Assembly (NCBI RefSeq): GCF_001180185.1
Contig: NZ_CVSS01000051.1
Location: 93,212-157,211 of the forward strand
Reading direction: 5' to 3'
Origin: Candidatus Pelagibacter communis
GTDB lineage: Bacteria; Pseudomonadota; Alphaproteobacteria; Pelagibacterales; Pelagibacteraceae
Length of the DNA stretch: 64,000 nt
Numbering within the stretch: the stretch's first letter is position 1; every line of letters begins with the position of its first letter. Of the stretch, positions 18,997-28,261 are shown in pieces. A program made the translations under genes and the position numbers. The notes under the pieces are model-generated. The model was given only the letters and a program-made list of their open reading frames with translations. It did no database searches and was not told the DNA's origin.

Positions 18997-19542
18997 TTAA
19001 AAAATATTTTTAAGAAATTCAGGTAATCCATCTGGATTAGTCCATAATCCACTTTTTCCACCTTCCTTAATTAATAATTTAACATTATCAATTTTTAGAT
19101 GAGGATTTACTATTTTGCTTAAATCATAAATTGTTATTAATGCAGCGTTAACACCCATTATAGCTTCCATCTCAACTCCTGTTTTAGCAACAGCTGAAAC
19201 AACACAAAAAACCTCTAGTGAGTTATCAACTTCATTCATAATTATTTTAGTAGCAGTATGATCGATTGGTAGTGGATGACACAAGGGAATTAATTCACTT
19301 GTTTTTTTTACACCTAATACTGCTGACACCTCAGCTAAAGTGATAGGATCTCCTTTAGGCATTTTTTTATTATTGATTAAATTGAAAACTTCTTTTCCAA
19401 CATAGATCTTTCCTGATGCTAACGCTCTCCTAAATGTTTCTTTCTTAGAAGAAACATCAACCATATTAAAAGAATTTTTTTTGAATATTTCTTTTGCCCA
19501 ATCTTTAAGCTCTTCCTGATTTATAATCTTTAATTTTGACAT
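18997..19542 (-). CDS. moaC: Cyclic pyranopterin monophosphate synthase MoaC
   Basis: Works with MoaA to turn GTP into cyclic pyranopterin monophosphate, the first step of molybdenum cofactor synthesis. The 181-aa sequence shows LIPLCHPLPI with the conserved Cys-His, KTGVEMEAIMG, and the late KEGGKSG. The N-terminal ~25 residues are longer than in many MoaC proteins. The start overlaps the moaA stop (TAATG), preceded by GGTGG, so it is translationally coupled. Confidence 0.93.
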   Translation of the reverse strand: MSKLKIINQEELKDWAKEIFKKNSFNMVDVSSKKETFRRALASGKIYVGKEVFNLINNKKMPKGDPITLAEVSAVLGVKKTSELIPLCHPLPIDHTATKIIMNEVDNSLEVFCVVSAVAKTGVEMEAIMGVNAALITIYDLSKIVNPHLKIDNVKLLIKEGGKSGLWTNPDGLPEFLKNIF

Positions 19543-20534
19543 TAACCACCTGTTGTTGATAAATTTTTAGTCAAACCTGTTTCACCAAGTTCTAAATAAT
19601 GAGACTCCTTTTTAAATTTCATTTGCCTCATTATCAAATCTTGTAATTCTTTAGTTTGATCATCTTTTTGTAATAAGTGCCTAAGGTTTATTCCAGTATT
19701 ACCAAATAAACATAATCTTAAGTCTCCTCTAGAAGTAATTCTTAAACGGTTACAAGTTTTACAAAAATCTTTGGAGTAGGGAGCTATAATTCCAAATTTA
19801 CCTTTATATTTTGGATTGATATAATTTAAAGAAGGACCTGCGTCTTTGCCAAAAGTTTGATAGATCCAATTATTTTTATTTAAGTAATTTTTAAATATTT
19901 TTGCAGATATATGATATTTGTTAAAATAATTTAAATTATCTCCGGTCCTCATTAACTCTATAAATCTAAAATCAACTTCGTTTTTTTTTATAAATTCTGC
20001 CCAATTATTAAAATCTTTCTCACTTGCATTAATATTCTTTAAGAGAACAGCGTTAATTTTAATATTTGTAAAATTAAGTTCTTGTAGATTTTTGATACCT
20101 TGTAATATTTCTGGTAATCGATTATGACCTGTAATATCTCTAAAGATATTACTATCTAAACTATCAATACTTATATTTATACCACTGATACCACTATCAA
20201 CTAACATCTTTGCTTTTTTATCTAAATTATAGCCGTTAGTTGTAACTACAACTTTTTCTATTCTAGCCTCTTTCTTTAAAACTTTTATTATTTCAAAAAA
20301 ATCTTTTCTTACTGTCGGCTCACCACCAGTAAGTCTTATTTTAGACACACCTAATTTTGAAAAAACTTTAGCTAAACGTTTTATTTCATCTAAATGAAGA
20401 AATTTTCTATTATCACTTTTGTCAACTTGATAACCGTCGGGCAAACAATATCCACACTTAAAATTACAGACATCGGTTATTGACAACCTTATATAAGGAA
20501 AGGTTCTTCCAAAAGAGTCTTTTAGTTTTTGCAT
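19542..20534 (-). CDS. moaA: GTP 3',8-cyclase MoaA (radical SAM)
   Basis: Radical SAM enzyme starting molybdenum cofactor synthesis from GTP. The SAM cluster motif CNFKCGYC is near residue 22, a second cluster set CKTCNRLRIT is in the C-terminal third, and the chain ends in the conserved GG. An in-frame ATG at 20552 adds MCYLLI, unlike the family; ATG 20534 gives the standard MQKLKDSFGR opening. Neither start has a clear ribosome site. It is first in the nine-gene moa-msr operon, and itself depends on the Fe-S supply. Confidence 0.93.
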   Translation of the reverse strand: MQKLKDSFGRTFPYIRLSITDVCNFKCGYCLPDGYQVDKSDNRKFLHLDEIKRLAKVFSKLGVSKIRLTGGEPTVRKDFFEIIKVLKKEARIEKVVVTTNGYNLDKKAKMLVDSGISGINISIDSLDSNIFRDITGHNRLPEILQGIKNLQELNFTNIKINAVLLKNINASEKDFNNWAEFIKKNEVDFRFIELMRTGDNLNYFNKYHISAKIFKNYLNKNNWIYQTFGKDAGPSLNYINPKYKGKFGIIAPYSKDFCKTCNRLRITSRGDLRLCLFGNTGINLRHLLQKDDQTKELQDLIMRQMKFKKESHYLELGETGLTKNLSTTGG

Positions 20535-20582
20535 TATCAAAAGATAACACATTAAACTTTAACAATCATCAACTATGAATTA

Positions 20583-20603
20583 CCTCCAGTCCGCAGCTGG
20601 AAG
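20583..20603 (-). promoter_or_regulatory. GC-rich hairpin in the moaA leader
   Basis: On the minus strand, CTTCCAG and CTGGAGG pair over seven positions around a seven-base loop (CTGCGGA), about 31-50 bases before the first possible moaA start. The element is clearly richer in GC than its surroundings. It might be part of a leader control element or the terminator stem of the preceding gene, but no T-run follows. It is too short to match the known Moco riboswitch architecture. Confidence 0.45.
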
Positions 20604-20623
20604 TTTTCACATAAACTCTTTAA

Positions 20624-20941
20624 TTATTGACCTGGTGCTTTATAACCGATTTTACTTGCTTTAGACGTAGCTTTACTAAAATCAATTGCCTCTAAAATTG
20701 TTAGGTTTTCAACAGCACCTGATGCTTCCACAACTAATTTAATTGCAGCAAAGTCATCAAAACTTGGTACGTCAGTAACAACTATAAAATCATAAGACCC
20801 TCTTACAATATCCATGCTGTGCATTGTACCACCCATAGCTTTTGTTAGTTGTTCTACTACAGCTTTTCTGTCACTCGTAGGATCTTTAAGAAATCCTTGA
20901 AAAGCTTTTGCAGTATAATTTCCCATTATATATGCTTTCAT
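20624..20941 (-). CDS. GYD-domain protein
   Basis: A 105-aa alpha/beta ferredoxin-like protein of the GYD family (RGSYDFIVVTDVPS in the middle). Members are small, cytoplasmic and of unknown function, and are common in marine alphaproteobacteria. A strong ribosome site (GGAGAG) precedes ATG 20941. It lies upstream of moaA on the same strand, about 90 bases away, and may be a separate transcript. Confidence 0.75.
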   Translation of the reverse strand: MKAYIMGNYTAKAFQGFLKDPTSDRKAVVEQLTKAMGGTMHSMDIVRGSYDFIVVTDVPSFDDFAAIKLVVEASGAVENLTILEAIDFSKATSKASKIGYKAPGQ

Positions 20942-21030
20942 AATTAATCTCTCCTTTTTTAAAAAAAAATTATAACAAATTTAATTGTGACGAGATATGT
21001 ATTTTGGGAATTCCTAGTATGATTAATAAA

Positions 21031-21825
21031 TTAATTACTAGCAATTCTATCCATTTCTTTTAATTCAACTTCTAGTTTATTTAATTCTTCACCACCAGCC
21101 ATCATACTTAGAAGTTTTTCTCTTGAAATATCATCTTTTTTAAATGTACCCATGCTTCTACCTCTATTTAAAACCGTAAAACTATTTCCAACTGGATAAG
21201 CATGATGAACATTATGTGTAATTAATATTACAGCTAAACCTTGAGATGCTGCTTTAACTATATATTTTAAAACCATAGAGGCTTGATGAACTCCTAGTGC
21301 AGAAGTTGGTTCATCTAAAACTAAAACTTTTGCGCCAAAATATATTGCTCTTGAAATTGCCAAGCATTGTCTTTCACCGCCAGACATTGTCCCAACTGCT
21401 TGAGAAGGATCTCTAACATCAATACCAATTTGACCCATTCTTTCAGCAGCAATTTTATTAGCTTTTTCAATATCAAATGTTTTAAAGAATGGTAAACCTT
21501 TTTGAGGTTCTCTTCCCATAAAAAAATTTCTAGTAACACTCATCAATGAAACTAAAGCTAAATCTTGATACACTGTACCTATACCAATATCCAATGCATC
21601 TCTTGGTGAGTCAAAAATAATTTTTTTATCTTCAAAAATAATCTCACCTTCATCAGGTTTATGAACACCAGCTAATGTTTTGATTAGAGTTGATTTTCCA
21701 GCACCATTATCTCCTAAAAGACACATGATTTCTCCTTTTTTTAATTTCATAGTAACGTCTTTTAAAGCGATTACTTTTCCAAAAAATTTACTGATATTAT
21801 TAAATTGGACTAAATACTCGGACAT
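21031..21825 (-). CDS. Sugar ABC transporter ATPase, FrcA-like
   Basis: ATPase of a carbohydrate-uptake (CUT2) importer. The Walker [10 protein letters not shown] is near residue 38, the signature reads [11 protein letters not shown] and Walker B is [11 protein letters not shown]. It has one nucleotide-binding domain (264 aa) rather than the double domain of RbsA/XylG, which is the FrcA form. It overlaps the permease gene by one base. Substrate is not certain; see the binding protein. Confidence 0.9.
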   Translation of the reverse strand: MSEYLVQFNNISKFFGKVIALKDVTMKLKKGEIMCLLGDNGAGKSTLIKTLAGVHKPDEGEIIFEDKKIIFDSPRDALDIGIGTVYQDLALVSLMSVTRNFFMGREPQKGLPFFKTFDIEKANKIAAERMGQIGIDVRDPSQAVGTMSGGERQCLAISRAIYFGAKVLVLDEPTSALGVHQASMVLKYIVKAASQGLAVILITHNVHHAYPVGNSFTVLNRGRSMGTFKKDDISREKLLSMMAGGEELNKLEVELKEMDRIASN

Positions 21826-22952
21826 TATTTAGTCTCCGTAACTTTTTTTCTGATATAATTGTTAAATACAACAGCAATTAACATCATTGCTCCTAAAAAT
21901 ACTTTAAACCAATCTGTGTCTACATCTGTATAGAATATACCCATAGAAACTGTACCAAAAATTATTGCGCCTAATGCAGCTCCTATAGCTGACCCATACC
22001 CTCCAGTTAATAAACATCCACCTACCACTGCAGCAGCTATTGCTTCCAATTCTTTTAATGTCCCTCTCATAGTGTCGGCAGAGCCAGCATCTAGAACTTG
22101 AATACACGCAAATATAGTTGAAGCAACTGCAGTTCCTATAAATAAACTTATTTTAACTCTTCCAACAGGCACTCCAACATTTGTTGCACCTACTTTGTCT
22201 CCGCCTGAAGCAAAGATCCAATTTCCATATCTTGTTTTCATAAGTATCCAAGTTGCAAATAAAGTTAGAGCTATAAACCATATTACCGATGGTGGGATAC
22301 CAGTTGCTAAAGGAGTTCCATCAGTTCTTAATTCAATTAGCTTCATTGATCCAAGCCAGGTGAAGAGCCATTGAAAAGTATCAGTGGCAAATATCCATGC
22401 TATTGGATCATCTTCAATTAATACTCGTAATCCTGGGACTTGAGTTCTACCTGTTATCAATCTTGTAATTGCTAAAGTAGCACCTCTTAAGATAAACAAC
22501 ATTGCAAGCGTAACTATAAAAGATGGAAGTCCAGACTTTACAACCATTATTCCATTAAAATATCCAATCAATACTGCCATCGCAAAAGCAAAAATAATAC
22601 TAGTCCACAATGGCCAACCCCAATAAATTGCTGGAATAGCTATACATATCCCAGCGAACCCAATCATAGATCCGATTGAAAGATCAAATTCTCCTCCAAT
22701 CATTAACATAGCAGCTGCAATCGCAATGATACCTAAGTTTGCTGACACATCTAAAAAATTTAGTGTACCATAAGCACTAAACATTCCTGTGTCACCAGCA
22801 ACTATCCCAAAAAATATAAATACTAATATTGCTCCACCTAAAGCTCCAAGCTCAGGTCTATTCAATAATACTCTTAGTGGAGAAATTTTTTTAAGTCTTT
22901 CATCTTTTCCAGTTTCTTTCTTAGATTCGATACTTTGAGATTTTACAGACAT
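21825..22952 (-). CDS. Sugar ABC transporter permease, FrcC-like
   Basis: A 375-aa membrane protein with about ten hydrophobic segments, of the ribose/xylose/fructose permease family. Typical features are [13 protein letters not shown] and [13 protein letters not shown]. The N-terminal ~30 residues are charged and cytoplasmic. It lies 72 bases after the binding-protein gene, with a strong terminator between them. Confidence 0.92.
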   Translation of the reverse strand: MSVKSQSIESKKETGKDERLKKISPLRVLLNRPELGALGGAILVFIFFGIVAGDTGMFSAYGTLNFLDVSANLGIIAIAAAMLMIGGEFDLSIGSMIGFAGICIAIPAIYWGWPLWTSIIFAFAMAVLIGYFNGIMVVKSGLPSFIVTLAMLFILRGATLAITRLITGRTQVPGLRVLIEDDPIAWIFATDTFQWLFTWLGSMKLIELRTDGTPLATGIPPSVIWFIALTLFATWILMKTRYGNWIFASGGDKVGATNVGVPVGRVKISLFIGTAVASTIFACIQVLDAGSADTMRGTLKELEAIAAAVVGGCLLTGGYGSAIGAALGAIIFGTVSMGIFYTDVDTDWFKVFLGAMMLIAVVFNNYIRKKVTETK

Positions 22953-22983
22953 AAAAAACTATAATTTAAAAAACGCCAAAAAA

Positions 22984-23014
22984 AAAGGCCTGACTGATAT
23001 TCAGTCAGGCCTTT
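22984..23014 (-). terminator. Strong intrinsic terminator after the sugar-binding protein gene
   Basis: The two arms AAAGGCCTGACTGA and TCAGTCAGGCCTTT form a perfect 14-bp stem with a three-base loop. On the minus strand it is followed by a run of nine T, the form of an efficient intrinsic terminator. It lies just past the binding-protein stop and before the permease gene. Partial read-through would give many copies of binding protein and fewer of the membrane subunits. Confidence 0.92.
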
Positions 23015-23024
23015 AAATTATCTT

Positions 23025-23948
23025 TTATCTATAACCTTGAGCTGCCCACTTTATAACTTTAGACGCATTGTCAGGAGTTACAAATCCAGGTCCAGTCATT
23101 ACTATACCAGCTGGCATTGTTCCCCATCTCATGTATTGTCCAAAGATAGCAATAGGTAGGTAACCTTGTAGGTATTGTTGTTGGTCAATTAAAAACTCTA
23201 CTTTTCCTGCAGCAGCAGCCTTTAACATATTTGGAGACATATCAAATGTTCCAAGTCTTACTTTACCAACTTTTCCAGAAGCTTCTAAAGCTTTTAGAGC
23301 TGCTTCACCAGATAAACCAGCACCTAAAGTTAGGATAGTGTCATATCCACCACCTAATTTAGCAGCAACGGCTTTTTGAATTTCTGTTGGGTCATTTGAT
23401 GTACCTAAAATATCTACTGATCCACCAAATCCTTTTTTGAAACCTGCACATCTTCTATCTAGTGCAACGTTACCAACTTCATGGTTAACACATAATGCTT
23501 TTTTTCCACCGGCAGCTTTCATTTTTTGTCCACCACCTACACCAGCTTCAAACTCAGTTTGACCAACATGTGCACTTATTCCTAAAGATGCATAGTCATC
23601 AGAACCAGAGTTCATTGAAATAACTGGGATACCAGCAGCAATTGCAGCTTTAACAGATTTTCCTAAAGCAGCAGCATCTGGTAATGTAATCACGATACCT
23701 TTCGGTTTTTGCGATACAGCATTGTCAATTAGTTTTGCCATTTCCACCATGTCAAAAGTAGCAGGTGCAGTATATTTACAAGATACTCCCATATCTTTAC
23801 ATCCAGCATCTACTCCGTTTTTAGCAACAGACCAAAAAGGGTCATTAGCTTGACCGTGAGAAACTACAATTATATCTACAGCTAAAGCAGACACAGACAT
23901 CATAGCCCATGCAACTAAAGCTAAAATAAAGTTTTTAATTGTTTTCAT
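23025..23948 (-). CDS. Periplasmic sugar-binding protein, FrcB/RbsB-like
   Basis: A 307-aa periplasmic binding protein (Peripla_BP_4 family) with a signal peptide ending near VSALA. It has the two-lobe alternation of DIIVVSHGQANDPFWSVAKNG at the start. Position next to iolG- and iolE-like genes suggests myo-inositol or a related polyol, but fructose, ribose or xylose cannot be ruled out. A good ribosome site (AGGGG) precedes the ATG. Transcription likely starts in the 101-bp gap upstream. Confidence 0.9.
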   Translation of the reverse strand: MKTIKNFILALVAWAMMSVSALAVDIIVVSHGQANDPFWSVAKNGVDAGCKDMGVSCKYTAPATFDMVEMAKLIDNAVSQKPKGIVITLPDAAALGKSVKAAIAAGIPVISMNSGSDDYASLGISAHVGQTEFEAGVGGGQKMKAAGGKKALCVNHEVGNVALDRRCAGFKKGFGGSVDILGTSNDPTEIQKAVAAKLGGGYDTILTLGAGLSGEAALKALEASGKVGKVRLGTFDMSPNMLKAAAAGKVEFLIDQQQYLQGYLPIAIFGQYMRWGTMPAGIVMTGPGFVTPDNASKVIKWAAQGYR

Positions 23949-24049
23949 TGTTCCCCTTTAATTAAAGTTAAGTTTTAAAAACAAAATCTAATCAAAATAT
24001 TATTTGGTTGTAAAGATGATAGGTTGTGTTCTAGTGTTAGTTGATTCAA

Positions 24050-25051
24050 TTAGAAAGTAAGTTTTTCAAACTTTTTAGAACCGAGAGATTTTTTCGCAGC
24101 ATTTGCCATTATTAAAGCACGTCTACCCTCCTCAAATTCTGCAAGTGGGCGAATATTTTTATTAATAAATTTTGAAAAATCATTCAATTGTTTTTTATAT
24201 GCATCTTTATATCTCTCAATAAAAAAATTTAGCAAAGGAGATTTGTTTGAAGTTGAATTTGATGAATAAAATGATGTTTCGTTCTCTCTTATGTTTTCGG
24301 ATATAATCATTCCTTTAGATCCAAATATTTCAACACGCTGATCATATCCGAAACTACAATGCCTTGAGTTTGTAATTATGCACTGAACACCATTTTTAGA
24401 TTGAATCATACACGATGCCAACTCAAAGTCTCTGATTTTATCAAATCTTTTATCTGAGATGTTGCTACCTGATGCAATTAATTTTAAGGGTTCATCTTTT
24501 CCAAGATAGAAACGTACTAAATCAAAATCATGTATCATCATATCTCTAAATATTCCACCTGACTCTTTTAAATATCTAATTGAAGGTGGTGCAGGATCTC
24601 TACTTGTAATAATAATTTTTTCTAATTTTCCGATCTTACCATTCAATAATTGTTTTTTAAGGTTGTTATGACCTGGATCATATCTTCTGTTGAAACCAAG
24701 CTGAATCTTTGGATTTAAGTTTTTAATTTTTTTTTTACATTCATTTATTTTTTCTATACTTAAATCTAATGGTTTTTCACAAAAGATTATTTTTTTATTT
24801 TTAACTCCCTCTAAAATAAATTTAATATGAGTATTTGTTGTTGATGCTATAAAGACAGCCCTAATTTTTTTATCTTTAAATATTATATTTGGATTATCAA
24901 CACTCTCTGCTTTGAGTATTTTTGAATACTTGTTTGTTAAATTTTTATCGATATCATAAACATATTTTAGATTAAAATCTTTATTACGCATCAAATTCTT
25001 GCCATGCATAATACCAATTCTTCCAAGACCAAATAAAGCTATATCAATCAT
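24050..25051 (-). CDS. Gfo/Idh/MocA oxidoreductase, inositol 2-dehydrogenase-like
   Basis: A 333-aa NAD(P)-dependent dehydrogenase. The N-terminal Rossmann motif is FGLGRIGIMHGKN, the catalytic lysine is in FCEKPLDL, and the GGIFRDMMIHDFDL stretch is typical of inositol dehydrogenases (IolG). It is divergent from the iolE-like gene with 43 bases between. Together they would carry out the first two steps of inositol breakdown. Another sugar substrate remains possible. Confidence 0.8.
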   Translation of the reverse strand: MIDIALFGLGRIGIMHGKNLMRNKDFNLKYVYDIDKNLTNKYSKILKAESVDNPNIIFKDKKIRAVFIASTTNTHIKFILEGVKNKKIIFCEKPLDLSIEKINECKKKIKNLNPKIQLGFNRRYDPGHNNLKKQLLNGKIGKLEKIIITSRDPAPPSIRYLKESGGIFRDMMIHDFDLVRFYLGKDEPLKLIASGSNISDKRFDKIRDFELASCMIQSKNGVQCIITNSRHCSFGYDQRVEIFGSKGMIISENIRENETSFYSSNSTSNKSPLLNFFIERYKDAYKKQLNDFSKFINKNIRPLAEFEEGRRALIMANAAKKSLGSKKFEKLTF

Positions 25052-25094
25052 TTAAAATTTGTATTAAAAGATATTTTAACTAAAAACAATTATT

Positions 25095-25997
25095 ATGTCA
25101 GTAAAATTAGGAGTAGCACCAATTGCATGGAGTAACGATGACATGCCAGAACTAGGTGGCGACACATCATTAGAACAATGTTTAGATGAAGCAAGTCAAG
25201 CAGGATACATTGGAATTGAGTCTGGTGGAAAATTTCCGAAAAAATCATCAGAATTACTTCCAAAATTAAGTCAATTTAATCTTCAACTTTGCTCAGGTTG
25301 GTATGGAGCAAATTTAAGAAAAAATACAGTAGAGGAAGAAAAAAAACTAATCCAAGAACAATTAAAATTATTTAAAGAGTGTAATTCACCCTGCATAGTA
25401 TTTGCAGAAGTATCTGGATCAATTCAAGGAGATCCTAATCGAAAATTATCAACAAGACCTCAAATGGAAAAAGATGAATGGGACGGATTTTGCAATAAAA
25501 TTTCAGAAATGGGAAAATATCTTGAAGATCAAGGAATGCCATTAGCATATCATCATCACATGGGCACCATTATTGAGACACAAAGAGATACAGAAAGACT
25601 TTTAGATAATACACATGATAGCGTTAAATTAACTCTGGATACAGGTCATATGCTCTTTGCAAAAGGGGACTCTAAATCGATATTAGAGAATTATAATGAG
25701 AGACTTTTTCATGTTCATTGTAAAGATATAAGAAAAGATGTTCTTGAAAAATCTTTAAAAGAAAATTTGAGTTTTAGAGCAGCTTTTCTTGAAGGTGCAT
25801 TTACTGTTCCAGGTGATGGTTGTATCGATTACGAACCATTATTTGAAGTTTTAAAAAAGAATAATTATTCAGGTTGGTTGGTAGTAGAAGCTGAACAAGA
25901 TCCAGCAAAAGCTAATCCATTTGAGTATGCAAAGATAGGTTATAAATATTTAACTGAGACTTTGAGTAAATCTAAAATTGAAGTTTTCAAAAATTAA
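25095..25997 (+). CDS. iolE: myo-Inosose-2 dehydratase IolE
   Basis: A 300-aa TIM-barrel enzyme removing water from scyllo-inosose. The APIAWSNDDMPELGG opening, MPLAYHHHMGT in the middle and LDTGHMLFA with metal-binding residues are IolE signatures. It is complete. Its neighbours include an iolG-like gene and, 3.8 kb on, iolD, so the early inositol pathway is present. Genes for IolB and IolC are not seen here. Confidence 0.9.
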   Translation: MSVKLGVAPIAWSNDDMPELGGDTSLEQCLDEASQAGYIGIESGGKFPKKSSELLPKLSQFNLQLCSGWYGANLRKNTVEEEKKLIQEQLKLFKECNSPCIVFAEVSGSIQGDPNRKLSTRPQMEKDEWDGFCNKISEMGKYLEDQGMPLAYHHHMGTIIETQRDTERLLDNTHDSVKLTLDTGHMLFAKGDSKSILENYNERLFHVHCKDIRKDVLEKSLKENLSFRAAFLEGAFTVPGDGCIDYEPLFEVLKKNNYSGWLVVEAEQDPAKANPFEYAKIGYKYLTETLSKSKIEVFKN

Positions 25998-26498
25998 TTA
26001 TCTATAAAGCGAAGTTAATTCGTTGTTACCTGCTGCAACACATGGGGATTTAAAACATGTTCCCACAACCCATTCAGAACCAGGTTCAGATAAAAAATTT
26101 GATGACATAACAAAAATTACTCCCATCTCTACTGATTGTCCTGCTTTTCCTTCGGCTTTAATTCTTGGATCTGGATCAGTTTTTACTTTTGAGTCTGTTG
26201 AAAAAGGATTTTCAATATTTAAATTATTATTTATATAGTTTACTATTTTTGATGAAATCCATTCTTCATTGCAGGCATCACCCCAAATAGTTTTCTTATC
26301 CTCATCATTATTTCCACAATTATTTATTTCGCCATTTATAAAATCTACTACTTTTTGATGATTTTCTTTTACCAGATTTGCTTTTGCCTCAACCGCAGGT
26401 CTGGTACTTGCTGTCCATATAAGCATTCCAACAACATAGATGACTGACATAGTTACTAAAGCTTCCAAAAGACCAAAATTTTTAAAATTTATTCGCAT
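25998..26498 (-). CDS. Pilin-like (type IV prepilin-type) small protein
   Basis: A 166-aa protein whose N-terminus looks like a class of type IV pilins or pseudopilins: a short positive leader, then FGLLEALVTMSVIYVVG, with Glu at position +5 if cleavage occurs before Phe, and a single hydrophobic helix. The usual Gly at -1 is Asn here, though Gly follows at +2. The rest is hydrophilic with two cysteines in a possible late disulfide (GTCFKSPC). No other pilus genes are close. Function is unknown. Confidence 0.6.
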   Translation of the reverse strand: MRINFKNFGLLEALVTMSVIYVVGMLIWTASTRPAVEAKANLVKENHQKVVDFINGEINNCGNNDEDKKTIWGDACNEEWISSKIVNYINNNLNIENPFSTDSKVKTDPDPRIKAEGKAGQSVEMGVIFVMSSNFLSEPGSEWVVGTCFKSPCVAAGNNELTSLYR

Positions 26499-26500
26499 AA

Positions 26501-27463
26501 TTAAAGTTTAATTATTTTAGATTTGTCTAATTTTTTTTCAAAAAAATCAATAATATTTTGTATTGTTTCTTTTCCCATTCTTATCATGCATTCTTCAGTG
26601 AATGCTGCAGTGTGAGGACTTAAAAAAACTTTATCATTTTTAAGTAATGGGTTATCAGACTTAGGTGGTTCTGTCTCAAATACATCTAAACCTGCACCGA
26701 AGATTAGATTTTCTCTTAATGCTTTATCTAAATCAACTTCATTAATAATTCCACCTCTAGCTGCATTAACAACAATACAATTTGTTTTCATAGATCTTAA
26801 AAGATCATAGTTTACAATATTTTTTGTCTCATCGTTAAGAGGCATATGTAAAGAGATAGCATCCATCTCTTTAACTGCTTCTTTTAAATCATTTACTTTT
26901 TTTCCACCCAAAGATTTTATTTTTTCATCATTTATATAAGGGTCATAAACAAAAACATTCATTTCAAAACCCAAACATCTTTTTATCAATGCTTGTCCAA
27001 TTCTACCAAAACCAGCAATTAAAATATTTTTTCCCCAGAGTTCAATTGTTTTTGGTAATTTATTTCTGTCATTAAATTTTCCTAATTTTACTGATTGATC
27101 GTACATATCTTTTCTTTTTGAAATATTTAAAAGCATAAACATCACATGCTCTGCTACCGCAACAGCATTAGCAGTTGCTGTTATAGTTAAGGTTGCTCCA
27201 ATTTCCTTTGTGCTTTTAAGATCAATATTATCGTAACCAACGCCGTGTCTTGAAATAACCTGAAGTTTTTTAGCAGAGCTAATTATTTCATTGGGTAATT
27301 TTGCTGTTCTTATTGAGATTGCATCGCAATCAACTATTTTTTGTTTCAAGTCCTCATTAATTTCATCAAAGATCTCAAATTCATAACTGGAATTACCTTT
27401 GAGCAAATTTATACCTTCTTGATGAATGTTTTGAATTACAAGAATTTTCTTTTTTTCTGGCAC
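26501..27463 (-). CDS. D-2-hydroxyacid dehydrogenase (SerA-like)
   Basis: A 320-aa NAD-dependent dehydrogenase of the D-isomer family with GFGRIGQALIKR as the cofactor loop and a late active-site histidine in SPHTAAFTEE. The start is GTG at 27463. It is three bases after the aldolase gene and in the same operon, so it may process a sugar-acid fragment rather than make serine. It lacks the C-terminal ACT domain of long SerA proteins. Confidence 0.82.
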   Translation of the reverse strand: MPEKKKILVIQNIHQEGINLLKGNSSYEFEIFDEINEDLKQKIVDCDAISIRTAKLPNEIISSAKKLQVISRHGVGYDNIDLKSTKEIGATLTITATANAVAVAEHVMFMLLNISKRKDMYDQSVKLGKFNDRNKLPKTIELWGKNILIAGFGRIGQALIKRCLGFEMNVFVYDPYINDEKIKSLGGKKVNDLKEAVKEMDAISLHMPLNDETKNIVNYDLLRSMKTNCIVVNAARGGIINEVDLDKALRENLIFGAGLDVFETEPPKSDNPLLKNDKVFLSPHTAAFTEECMIRMGKETIQNIIDFFEKKLDKSKIIKL

Positions 27464-27466
27464 TTT

Positions 27467-28261
27467 TTAATATGCTTTTGACTCTTCTTTTTTATTTGAT
27501 GAGCCTTTCATTTTATCAACTATTGCTTTAGCACCAGTACTCATAGCTCTTTGATCTGCTCCAATAGTTACAAAATTAAATCCTTTATCAATCATTTTTA
27601 AAGCATATTCAGGTGTACCATTATGAATACCCGCAAAAATTTTATTTTTTTTAGCATGCTCTAAAATTTTTAGAATTTGAGAATATGCTTTTGAATTTTC
27701 CGGTTTATCAAATCCTGGTTCTTCACCAATAGCTAAACTTAGGTCCGCTGGCCCAATATAAATACCGTCTAAACCTTTTACAGACATTATTTCATCAAGC
27801 TTGTCTAAAGATTCTTTAGTTTCTATCATTGCAAACTTAAGCATTTCTTGATCTGCATGTTTAGCATAATCAGATCCCCCGTAAATAAGCCCTCTTACTG
27901 GTCCAAAACTTCTATATCCATTAGGTGGATACATACAAGCTTGTACAAATTTTTCAGCCTCTTCTTTGTTACTGACCATTGGACAAATAATTCCATAACA
28001 ACCTGCATCTAATATTTTCATTATTTGACCTGGTTCATTCCAATTAACTCTTGCTAATGGAGTTACATTTGTAGATGAAATAGTTTGCAACATTGGAAGA
28101 GCATTTGAATAATCAACTAAACCATGTTGCATATCTATAGTTAAAGAGTCCCAACCCTGATGAGCCATTGCCTCTGCAGACACGGTGCTTGGTATTTGAA
28201 GCCAACCATTGATGACTGGTTTACCCTCATTCATCATCTTTTTTATTTTATTTTCTCTCAT
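27467..28261 (-). CDS. HpcH/HpaI-family aldolase
   Basis: A 264-aa class II aldolase that cleaves 2-keto-3-deoxy sugar acids or similar compounds. Family features are SLTIDMQHGLVDY, ARVNWNEPG, metal-site FAMIETKES, and IGPADLSLAIG. The N-terminal NGWLQIPST also fits. The exact substrate is not shown by sequence; with inositol/sugar genes around, a keto-deoxy-acid intermediate is likely. Confidence 0.85.
   Translation of the reverse strand: MRENKIKKMMNEGKPVINGWLQIPSTVSAEAMAHQGWDSLTIDMQHGLVDYSNALPMLQTISSTNVTPLARVNWNEPGQIMKILDAGCYGIICPMVSNKEEAEKFVQACMYPPNGYRSFGPVRGLIYGGSDYAKHADQEMLKFAMIETKESLDKLDEIMSVKGLDGIYIGPADLSLAIGEEPGFDKPENSKAYSQILKILEHAKKNKIFAGIHNGTPEYALKMIDKGFNFVTIGADQRAMSTGAKAIVDKMKGSSNKKEESKAY

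Noticed and set aside
20553..20623. A Moco or SAM riboswitch before moaA
   Set aside because: The leader is only about 70 bases and shows one short stem; it does not contain the conserved cores I would need to claim a known riboswitch.
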